From Hyphomicrobiales bacterium (GTDB lineage Bacteria > Pseudomonadota > Alphaproteobacteria > Rhizobiales > Rhizobiaceae), in NCBI GenBank assembly GCA_900472575.1, contig UCIV01000038.1:1-37051 (forward strand): a stretch of 37,051 nucleotides of DNA, in the 5' to 3' direction. Made by a program: the position numbers and the translations under genes. Under the pieces are notes generated by a model that made no database searches, was not told the DNA's origin, and saw only the letters and a program-made list of their open reading frames with translations. Positions 17,799-24,330 of the stretch are shown here, piece after piece (position 1 is the first letter of the stretch; each line of letters opens with the position of its first letter).

Positions 17799-17828
17799 CT
17801 TGCAATTTTCCACAATCGCCTGTATGGG
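17799..17828 (+). promoter_or_regulatory. Possible promoter of rpsB
   Basis: TTGCAA (17800-17805, preceded by C so that it reads CTTGCA), 17 bases, then TATGGG (17823-17828). This fits the rhizobial pattern moderately and would give an rpsB leader of about 120 bases. Confidence 0.4.
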
Positions 17829-17859
17829 CACCGATATTCCACACGTGAGGCATGGGATC

Positions 17860-17882
17860 ATCCGGGAGAAATCCGGATTTTT
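17860..17882 (+). promoter_or_regulatory. Terminator-like hairpin in the rpsB leader
   Basis: ATCCGG (17860-17865) pairs with CCGGAT (17873-17878) across a seven-base loop, and TTTT follows. It sits about 75 bases before rpsB, inside the leader predicted from the upstream promoter. It could be an attenuator or the 3' end of the upstream transcript. Only the fold potential is seen. Confidence 0.45.
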
Positions 17883-17953
17883 CCGCCCGGTGGCATTCTC
17901 GAAGAGGGTGCTGTTTGCCTTGCGGAGGTTCAACCGGAAAAGGATAACTAGGC

Positions 17954-18721
17954 ATGGCATTGCCCGATTTCTCTATGCGTCAGCTCCTCGAAGCAGGCGT
18001 CCACTTCGGCCACCAGACGCACCGCTGGAACCCGAAGATGAAGCCGTACATCTTCGGCGACCGTAACAACATCCACATCATCGACCTGGCCCAGACCGTT
18101 CCGATGCTGTCGCGCGCCCTGCAGGTCGTGTCCGACACCGTTGCCCGTGGCGGCCGTGTTCTGTTCGTTGGCACCAAGCGCCAGGCTTCCGAGCTTGTTG
18201 CTGATTCCGCCAAGCGTTCGGCTCAGTACTACGTCAACTCCCGCTGGCTCGGCGGCATGATGACCAACTGGAAGACCATTTCGAACTCGATCGCCCGTCT
18301 GCGCAAGCTCGATGAGATCCTGAACTCGGAACAGTCCGGCTATTCCAAGAAGGAGCGTCTGAACCTTGAGCGCGAACGCGAGAAGCTGGAAAAGGCTCTC
18401 GGCGGTATCCGCGACATGGGCGGCGTTCCGGACCTGATGTTCATCATCGACACCAACAAGGAAAAGATCGCGATCGACGAAGCCAAGCGCCTCGGCATTC
18501 CGGTCGTTGCCATCATCGACTCGAACTGCGATCCGGACCTGATCGACTTCCCGATCCCGGGTAACGACGACGCTTCGCGCGCCATCGCTCTCTACTGCGA
18601 CCTGATCGCTCGCGCTGCCATCGACGGCATCGCTCGCCAGCAGGGCGCTTCTGGCCGTGACCTCGGCGCGTCCGCCGAAGCTCCGGTCGAGCCGGCTCTC
18701 GAAGGCGAAGCTGAAGCCTAA
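17954..18721 (+). CDS. rpsB: 30S ribosomal protein S2
   Basis: Primary ribosomal protein S2, 255 residues, which joins the 30S subunit late. The family opening LPDFSMRQLLEAGVHFGHQTHRWNPKM is complete, and MFIIDTNKEKIAIDEAKRLGIPVVAIIDSNCDPD matches the conserved core. An Ala/Glu-rich tail ends the protein, as is common in alphaproteobacteria. AAGGA lies about nine bases before the ATG. The gene order rpsB-tsf-pyrH-frr-uppS-cdsA-rseP-bamA is widely conserved. Two terminator-like hairpins follow it, so tsf may be expressed partly from its own promoter. Confidence 0.98.
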   Translation: MALPDFSMRQLLEAGVHFGHQTHRWNPKMKPYIFGDRNNIHIIDLAQTVPMLSRALQVVSDTVARGGRVLFVGTKRQASELVADSAKRSAQYYVNSRWLGGMMTNWKTISNSIARLRKLDEILNSEQSGYSKKERLNLEREREKLEKALGGIRDMGGVPDLMFIIDTNKEKIAIDEAKRLGIPVVAIIDSNCDPDLIDFPIPGNDDASRAIALYCDLIARAAIDGIARQQGASGRDLGASAEAPVEPALEGEAEA

Positions 18722-18731
18722 GGCCAAGGTT

Positions 18732-18757
18732 GGAACGGTTATCCGTTCCTGCTTTTT
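18732..18757 (+). terminator. First terminator-like hairpin after rpsB
   Basis: GGAACGG (18732-18738) and CCGTTCC (18743-18749) form a seven-pair stem with a TTAT loop, followed by TGC and TTTTT. It starts ten bases after the rpsB stop. Confidence 0.65.
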
Positions 18758-18764
18758 CAATTCG

Positions 18765-18803
18765 ACCGAGGCCAGAGAGACGATCCCTGGCCTCGGTTTG
18801 TTT
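18765..18803 (+). terminator. Second terminator-like hairpin after rpsB
   Basis: An 11-pair perfect stem, ACCGAGGCCAG (18765-18775) and CTGGCCTCGGT (18787-18797), with an 11-base loop, followed by TTGTTT. It is stacked seven bases behind the first hairpin. Together they should separate most rpsB transcription from tsf. Confidence 0.65.
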
Positions 18804-18961
18804 AAAAGTCCTGTTCGCCTGCGATCCATCGGATTGTGGTTGAAGGGCAGGCCGGCGGTGTCTTCATCACCCTGTCACACTTCCGGGTACATTCGTTCCC
18901 AAAACCTTGAGTTCGCCGAGTTTTTCGGCGCTACGCAATTTAAACCGACAAGAGGCTTACA

Positions 18962-19888
18962 ATGGCTGAGATCACCGCTGCACTGGTGAAGGAACTGCGC
19001 GAAAAGTCCGGCGCAGGTATGATGGACTGCAAGAAGGCGCTGACCGAAAACAACGGCGACATCGAAGCGGCAATCGACTGGCTGCGCGCCAAGGGCATCG
19101 CCAAGGCCGACAAGAAGTCTGGCCGCACGGCTGCCGAAGGTCTGATCGGCGTTGCATCGACCGGCACCAAGGCCGTTGTCGTCGAAGTCAACTCCGAAAC
19201 CGACTTCGTTGCCCGTAACGACGCCTTCCAGGCAATCGTTCGCGGCATCGCCGACGTTGCACTCACCACTGACGGTTCCGTTGAAGCTGTCGGCGCCGCC
19301 ATCTACCCGGCAACCGGCAAGTCGGTCACCGACACGATCAAGGACGCTGTTGCCACGATCGGCGAAAACATGAACCTGCGCCGTTCGGCAGCACTCGAAG
19401 TGGAAGATGGCGTCGTTGCTACCTATATCCACAACGCTGCTGCTGATCGCCTCGGCAAGCTCGGCGTTCTGGTTGCGCTCAAGTCGACCGGTAACAAGGA
19501 CGCACTGAACGCCATCGGCCGTCAGGTTGCCATGCACATTGCCGCAACGGCTCCGCTCGCCGTACGCGCCGAAGAAGTCGATGCTGCCGTCGCCGAGCGC
19601 GAACGCCACGTCTTCATCGAGCAGGCTCGCGAATCCGGCAAGCCGGAAGCCATCATCGAAAAGATGGTTGAAGGCCGGATGCGCAAGTTCTTCGAAGAAG
19701 TCGCGCTTCTGTCGCAGGCTTTCGTCATCAATCCTGACCTGACCGTCGGCGCTGCCATCAAGGAAGCCGAAAAGGAAGTCGGCGCACCGATCGAAGTGAC
19801 CGGCATGGCTCGCCTTCTGCTCGGCGAAGGCGTCGAAAAGGAAGAAACCGACTTTGCTGCAGAAGTTGCTGCTGCTGCAAAGGGCTGA
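18962..19888 (+). CDS. tsf: Translation elongation factor Ts
   Basis: Nucleotide exchange factor of EF-Tu, 308 residues, complete. The N-terminal UBA-like region (AALVKELREKSGAGMMDCKKAL) is followed by the EF-Tu-contacting TDFVARND (residues 80-87) and the C-terminal domain with EVALLSQAFVINPDLTVG. AGAGG is the ribosome site. Between rpsB and tsf lie two terminator-like hairpins and, just before the ribosome site, a small hairpin CGCCGA-GTTTT-TCGGCG (18914-18930) with a preceding CTTGAG that could be a weak promoter -35. The gene is followed by another strong hairpin. Confidence 0.98.
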   Translation: MAEITAALVKELREKSGAGMMDCKKALTENNGDIEAAIDWLRAKGIAKADKKSGRTAAEGLIGVASTGTKAVVVEVNSETDFVARNDAFQAIVRGIADVALTTDGSVEAVGAAIYPATGKSVTDTIKDAVATIGENMNLRRSAALEVEDGVVATYIHNAAADRLGKLGVLVALKSTGNKDALNAIGRQVAMHIAATAPLAVRAEEVDAAVAERERHVFIEQARESGKPEAIIEKMVEGRMRKFFEEVALLSQAFVINPDLTVGAAIKEAEKEVGAPIEVTGMARLLLGEGVEKEETDFAAEVAAAAKG

Positions 19889-19916
19889 TTTCCTCGCCTA
19901 ATCCAGTGAAAACTAT

Positions 19917-19945
19917 AAGGGCACCGGTGACAAGCCGGTGCCCTT
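19917..19945 (+). terminator. Hairpin after tsf
   Basis: A perfect 11-pair stem AAGGGCACCGG (19917-19927) and CCGGTGCCCTT (19935-19945) with a seven-base loop. There is no real U-run after it (CGTGTATC), so it may act as an mRNA-processing or partial termination element. Confidence 0.55.
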
Positions 19946-20003
19946 CGTGTATCCGCAAGCCGTTTGATCTCTCCGTTTCCGTTTCGCTTTTAAAGGAGCC
20001 GTC

Positions 20004-20726
20004 ATGTCGTCTCAGCCCATATATAAACGCGTTCTCCTCAAGGCCTCCGGCGAGGCTCTCATGGGCAGCCAGGGGTTTGGCATCGATGTCGCGGTCGCTG
20101 ACCGTATCGCTTCCGATATTGCCGAAGCACGGCGCATGGGCGTCGAGGTTGGTGTGGTCGTCGGCGGCGGCAATATTTTCCGCGGCGTGGCGGTGGCCTC
20201 CAAGGGCGGCGACCGGGTGACCGGCGACCATATGGGCATGCTGGCCACCGTGATCAACGCGCTGGCGCTTGCAACGTCGCTGCGCAAGCTCGATATCGAT
20301 ACCGTCGTTCTTTCGGCTATCGCCATGCCGGAAATCTGCGAAAGCTTCTCGCAGCGACAGGCACTGCATCACATGGCGCAGGGCCGGGTGGTTATTTTCG
20401 CCGGCGGCACAGGCAATCCGTTCTTCACCACCGATTCGGCAGCTGCGTTGCGCGCCGCAGAAATCGGTGCCGAAGCTATCTTCAAGGGCACCCAGGTGGA
20501 TGGCATCTATTCCGCCGACCCGAAAAAGGATCCGAATGCTACCCGCTTCGACGCGCTAACGCATAGCGAGGTTCTGGAAAAGGGCCTCGCAGTGATGGAT
20601 GTCGCCGCGGTCGCGCTTGCCCGCGAAAACCATATCCCGATCGTCGTCTTCTCGATCCATGAGCCGGGCGGCTTTACGCAGATCTTGACCGGCGGCGGCC
20701 TCAAGACGATCGTATCCGACAACTGA
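20004..20726 (+). CDS. pyrH: Uridylate kinase (UMP kinase)
   Basis: Phosphorylates UMP to UDP; 240 residues, the usual bacterial amino-acid-kinase-fold enzyme (hexameric, UTP-inhibited and GTP-activated in the family). YKRVLLKASGEALMG at the N-terminus binds ATP phosphates; VVVGGGNIFRG, DHMGMLATVINALAL and FAGGTGNPFFTTDSAAALRA are family blocks; the C-terminus has TRFDALTHSEVLEKGLAVMD. AAAGGAG is six bases before the ATG. It lies 62 bases before frr, and the gap holds a small hairpin. Confidence 0.98.
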   Translation: MSSQPIYKRVLLKASGEALMGSQGFGIDVAVADRIASDIAEARRMGVEVGVVVGGGNIFRGVAVASKGGDRVTGDHMGMLATVINALALATSLRKLDIDTVVLSAIAMPEICESFSQRQALHHMAQGRVVIFAGGTGNPFFTTDSAAALRAAEIGAEAIFKGTQVDGIYSADPKKDPNATRFDALTHSEVLEKGLAVMDVAAVALARENHIPIVVFSIHEPGGFTQILTGGGLKTIVSDN

Positions 20727-20740
20727 GAAATTACCGCGAT

Positions 20741-20759
20741 CTTTCTGCCGATCAGAAAG
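20741..20759 (+). promoter_or_regulatory. Hairpin between pyrH and frr
   Basis: CTTTCTG (20741-20747) and CAGAAAG (20753-20759) form a seven-pair stem with a five-base loop. It has no U-run and sits about 15 bases before the frr ribosome site GGAG. Confidence 0.45.
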
Positions 20760-20788
20760 CTCAACGATAACAAGATGGAGTTCCAACG

Positions 20789-21349
20789 ATGAGTGGGTCA
20801 GTCGATCTCAACGACATCAAGCGCCGCATGGAAGGTGCAGTCAATGCCTTCAAGAGCGATATCGCGTCTCTGAGAACCGGTCGCGCGTCGGCCAACGTTC
20901 TTGATCCGATTACCGTTGAGGCCTACGGCTCGCGCGTGCCGCTGAATCAGGTGGCGAACATCACCGTGCCGGAGCCCCGCATGCTGGGTGTCTCGATCTG
21001 GGACAAGTCCATGGTTCGGGCTGTAGAAAGTGCCATCCGCGAATCGCACCTTGGCCTCAACCCGATCGTCGACGGGCAGAACCTTCGCATCCCGCTGCCT
21101 GAACTCAATGAAGAGCGCCGCAAGTCGCTGGTCAAGGTTGCGCATGATTATGCGGAGAAAGCTAAGGTCGCTGCCCGGCATGTTCGTCGCGATGGCATGG
21201 AAGGCCTGAAAAAAGCCGAAAAGGATGGCGTAATCGGCCAGGACGATAGCCGCTCGCAGTCCGAAAAGGTTCAGAAGATGACCGATGACACGATTTCTGA
21301 AGTCGACCGCTTGCTTGCGGATAAGGAAAAGGAAATCATGCAGGTCTAG
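20789..21349 (+). CDS. frr: Ribosome recycling factor
   Basis: Splits post-termination ribosomes together with EF-G; 186 residues, the typical size. Family features are LNDIKRRMEGAVNAFKSDIASLRTGRASANVLDPI at the start (in pieces), NQVANITVPEPRML, and the C-terminal coiled region with SRSQSEKVQKMTDDTISEVDRLLADKEKEIMQV. GGAG is upstream at ten bases. It is 49 bases before uppS, which is part of the same conserved order. Confidence 0.98.
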   Translation: MSGSVDLNDIKRRMEGAVNAFKSDIASLRTGRASANVLDPITVEAYGSRVPLNQVANITVPEPRMLGVSIWDKSMVRAVESAIRESHLGLNPIVDGQNLRIPLPELNEERRKSLVKVAHDYAEKAKVAARHVRRDGMEGLKKAEKDGVIGQDDSRSQSEKVQKMTDDTISEVDRLLADKEKEIMQV

Positions 21350-21398
21350 GTTGGGTATCTTTATCCCTCCCTCGGCCGTTGAAGGAAATGCATAGGAC

Positions 21399-22142
21399 AT
21401 GCTGACGCCAGATATTGCGATCATTCCGGAGCACGTTGCCATTATCATGGATGGTAACGGTCGGTGGGCCAACAAGCGCGGTCTGGCCCGGACGATGGGG
21501 CACAGCAAGGGTGTCGAGGCCGTCAAGGAAACGGTTCGGGCGGCTGGTGAGCTAGGCGTCCGGTATTTGACGCTGTTTGCGTTCTCGTCGGAAAACTGGA
21601 GCCGGCCGGAAGCCGAGGTCAGTGATCTGCTCGGCCTCCTTCGCCGTTTTATACGACGCGACCTGGCCGAACTTCATCGAGAAAATGTACGGATCAAAGT
21701 TATCGGTGAGCGCGACAAACTGCGTGGCGATATTCTGCCGCTTCTTCTGGAGGCGGAGGAGACGACGCGTAACAATACCGCGCTTACGGTGGTGATCGCG
21801 TTCAATTACGGGTCTCGTGACGAAATTGCGCGTGCAACCACGAGGATTGCGCAGAAGGTGAAGGCCGGCCTCCTTGATCCTGCTTCCATCAGTTCCGAGA
21901 TGATCAGCGATCATCTCGATACGGCGGGCATACCGGATCCGGATCTCATCATCCGCACGAGCGGCGAGGAGAGGCTTTCGAACTTCCTGCTCTGGCAGGC
22001 CGCGTATTCGGAATTCGTTTTCCTTCCCGACTATTGGCCGGATTTCAACCGGGATCTTTTTGTCGAAGCCCTCAAGATCTATGCGTCGCGTAACAGGCGC
22101 TTTGGCGGTTTGTCTGCAAGACCTGCGGCGGTGGTCGGCTGA
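21399..22142 (+). CDS. uppS: Undecaprenyl diphosphate synthase (isoprenyl transferase)
   Basis: Makes the C55 lipid carrier for cell-wall and O-antigen synthesis from farnesyl diphosphate and isopentenyl diphosphate. The protein has 247 residues with HVAIIMDGNGRWA (catalytic Asp18), a mid-region FAFSSENWSRP, and the C-terminal RTSGEERLSNFLLWQAAYSEF that binds the diphosphate. The gene starts the envelope cluster; its stop overlaps the cdsA start by one base. The ribosome site before ATG is poorly spaced (AAGGA is about 13 bases away and AGGA only one), which may lower its translation. Confidence 0.96.
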   Translation: MLTPDIAIIPEHVAIIMDGNGRWANKRGLARTMGHSKGVEAVKETVRAAGELGVRYLTLFAFSSENWSRPEAEVSDLLGLLRRFIRRDLAELHRENVRIKVIGERDKLRGDILPLLLEAEETTRNNTALTVVIAFNYGSRDEIARATTRIAQKVKAGLLDPASISSEMISDHLDTAGIPDPDLIIRTSGEERLSNFLLWQAAYSEFVFLPDYWPDFNRDLFVEALKIYASRNRRFGGLSARPAAVVG

Positions 22143-22975
22143 TGGGGCAGGAGCTCAAACTTCGCATCGCGTCCGCTATTGTGCTGGCCGTAATCGTCCT
22201 TGCCGCAACATGGATAGGTGGCTGGGCGTTCAACCTTGTGGCTGCCGTGATGGCACCGTTGATCTATTATGAATGGTCAACGATCACGGGCCTTTCGGAG
22301 CGGAGCTTCAAGGCCAATGCGTTCGGCTGGCTGGTCGTTCTACTTATCGCTGCCGATCTCATCATCGGAGAAGGCGAGCTGTCCATGCCGCTGCTTTGCG
22401 GTGGTGTCGTTACGGGCGTGCTGTTGGCGATCCTTGGGCACGGCTCCTGGTGGCTTCCGGGCGGTATTGTCTATGCCGGATTGAGCGGCATCTCTCTTGC
22501 AGCCATCCGCGGTGATAATCAGGCGGGGTTTGTCGCCACGCTTTTCATCTTCGCAGTGGTGTGGGGGACCGATATCCTGGCCTACTTTGTCGGCCGTGCT
22601 ATTGGCGGTCCGAAGCTTGCACCGCGCATTTCCCCCGGCAAGACATGGTCCGGGGCGATCGGCGGAACGGTTGCCGGCGTTGCCGCCAGTGGTTTGCTTA
22701 CGCTTGGCGTATTTTCGCGGCTTTCACTGTGGACGATGGCGCTTGCCTTCCTGCTGTCTGTTGCGAGCCAGATCGGCGATCTTTTCGAATCCTTCATCAA
22801 GCGACGTTTCGGTGTGAAGGACAGCAGCCATCTCATTCCCGGACACGGTGGCGTGATGGACCGTGTGGACGGCTTGGTTTTTGCCTGTTTTGCCGTATTT
22901 CTGCTGACGCTTGTGGACACGGCCATGAAAGGCCATGTTAGCAACTCGGTCGCGGCCTTCATCTTCGGTCTCTAA
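22142..22975 (+). CDS. cdsA: Phosphatidate cytidylyltransferase (CDP-diglyceride synthase)
   Basis: Integral membrane enzyme of 277 residues that makes CDP-diacylglycerol from phosphatidate and CTP, the precursor of all phospholipids. The family signature is SQIGDLFESFIKRRFGVKDSS-HLIPGHGGVMDRVDGL near residues 220-245. Multiple hydrophobic helices precede it. The ATG overlaps the last base of the uppS stop codon, so it is translated by coupling or reinitiation. It is 39 bases before rseP. Confidence 0.96.
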   Translation: MGQELKLRIASAIVLAVIVLAATWIGGWAFNLVAAVMAPLIYYEWSTITGLSERSFKANAFGWLVVLLIAADLIIGEGELSMPLLCGGVVTGVLLAILGHGSWWLPGGIVYAGLSGISLAAIRGDNQAGFVATLFIFAVVWGTDILAYFVGRAIGGPKLAPRISPGKTWSGAIGGTVAGVAASGLLTLGVFSRLSLWTMALAFLLSVASQIGDLFESFIKRRFGVKDSSHLIPGHGGVMDRVDGLVFACFAVFLLTLVDTAMKGHVSNSVAAFIFGL

Positions 22976-23014
22976 AGCGGCGACCAGCCTCGATATCGTG
23001 AAGCGGAAACACTG

Positions 23015-24136
23015 ATGGCCATCTTCGGTTTCATAACGGGCTACATTATCCCGTTTATCCTCGTCCTCTCTCTGCTCGTGTTCGTTCACGAGATGGGGCA
23101 CTATCTTGTGGGGCGATGGAGCGGAATTAGGGTGACTGCATTTTCAGTCGGCTTTGGTCCTGAATTGATCGGCTTCACCGATAGTCATGGTACACGCTGG
23201 AAGCTTTCGGCTATCCCGCTCGGCGGTTACGTGAAGTTCTTTGGTGACGAGGATGCTTCGAGCCTGCCCGATGCATCAAGCGTTTCCCACATGAGCGAGG
23301 CCGACAGGGCTCGGACACTCGCGGGCGCAAAGTTGTGGAAACGCGCCGCTACCGTTGCTGCAGGCCCTATTGCCAACTTCATCCTCGCGATCGCCATTTT
23401 CGCCGTACTGTTTTCCGTCTACGGCAAGATGATCGCCGATCCGGTTGTCGCCGAAGTGCGTCCGGACAGTGCGGCCGCTGAAGCCGGCGTGCGGCCCGGC
23501 GACCGGCTCGTCGCACTCGACGGAAGCAAGGTTTCCACATTCGAGGATGTCCGTCGTTATGTCAGTGTTCGCCCGGAGACGCCAATCGTCGTGACGGTGA
23601 AAAGGGACGGTCAGGATCTCGATCTGCCGATGGTGCCGAAGCGCACGGAGATCAACGATCAGTTCGGAAACAAGGTCGAACTCGGGCTTATCGGTGTCGT
23701 TACCAATGAGGAGCGGGGCAATTTCCGGCTGGAGACGTTCACTCCGCTTGAGGCTGTCGGCGAGGGCGTGAAAGAGACCGGCAACATTATCACCGGCACA
23801 TTCCGCTATATCGGCAATCTGGTGACCGGCCGTATGAAGGCTGACCAGCTGGGTGGCCCGGTTCGTGTTGCCCAGGCTTCAGGGCAGATGGCCACGCTCG
23901 GCTTTGCCGCGGTAATCCAGCTTGCCGCAGTCCTGTCCGTTTCCATTGGACTTTTGAACCTTATGCCTGTTCCGGTGCTTGACGGCGGCCATTTGGTTTT
24001 CTACGCAATAGAAGCTGTGAGGGGGAAGCCTCTGGGTGCGGGAGCTCAGGAGATCGCATTCCGTATCGGTCTTGCGATGGTACTCAGTCTGATGGTGTTT
24101 GCCACCTTCAACGATATCACCAACCTTATTGGCTAA
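23015..24136 (+). CDS. rseP: RIP metalloprotease RseP (site-2 protease)
   Basis: Intramembrane zinc protease of 373 residues that trims membrane proteins such as anti-sigma factors or signal peptides. Active-site HEMGH (His25, Glu26, His29) lies in the first membrane helix and LDGGH (322-326) near the C-terminus. A single PDZ-like domain is visible (VAEVRPDSAAAEAGVRPGDRLVALDG), whereas E. coli RseP has two and is longer (450 residues). The conserved GxxxN/PxxxD region reads NLMPVPVLDGG. It is followed by two hairpins and a probable bamA promoter. Confidence 0.96.
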   Translation: MAIFGFITGYIIPFILVLSLLVFVHEMGHYLVGRWSGIRVTAFSVGFGPELIGFTDSHGTRWKLSAIPLGGYVKFFGDEDASSLPDASSVSHMSEADRARTLAGAKLWKRAATVAAGPIANFILAIAIFAVLFSVYGKMIADPVVAEVRPDSAAAEAGVRPGDRLVALDGSKVSTFEDVRRYVSVRPETPIVVTVKRDGQDLDLPMVPKRTEINDQFGNKVELGLIGVVTNEERGNFRLETFTPLEAVGEGVKETGNIITGTFRYIGNLVTGRMKADQLGGPVRVAQASGQMATLGFAAVIQLAAVLSVSIGLLNLMPVPVLDGGHLVFYAIEAVRGKPLGAGAQEIAFRIGLAMVLSLMVFATFNDITNLIG

Positions 24137-24146
24137 GCGAGCTGCG

Positions 24147-24203
24147 GGTGAATAAACCAATTATTCACCATGTTTACAATGTTGCGTGGCGCGAGAGCCA
24201 CGC
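24147..24203 (+). promoter_or_regulatory. Two hairpins between rseP and bamA
   Basis: GGTGAATAA (24147-24155) and TTATTCACC (24161-24169) form a perfect nine-pair stem; GCGTGGC (24184-24190) and GCCACGC (24197-24203) a seven-pair stem with a GCGAGA loop. Neither is followed by a U-run, so they may slow decay or act as binding sites. The role is inferred only. Confidence 0.5.
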
Positions 24204-24237
24204 TTCAAAAGGAAGTAAATAGAAATTAACGCGATAG

Positions 24238-24266
24238 CTTGCTTGTAGGGCAAAAGAAGGTAAAAC
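24238..24266 (+). promoter_or_regulatory. Possible promoter of bamA
   Basis: CTTGCT (24238-24243), 17 bases, TAAAAC (24261-24266), close to the rhizobial pattern. It would allow bamA and the lpx genes to be transcribed apart from the upstream genes, with a leader of about 58 bases. Confidence 0.35.
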
Positions 24267-24330
24267 GACACACGTGGCCGGAGTCGGGCTCCACCCGCCG
24301 AGGGACAACGGGAAAAGGTAAGAATTGAAA

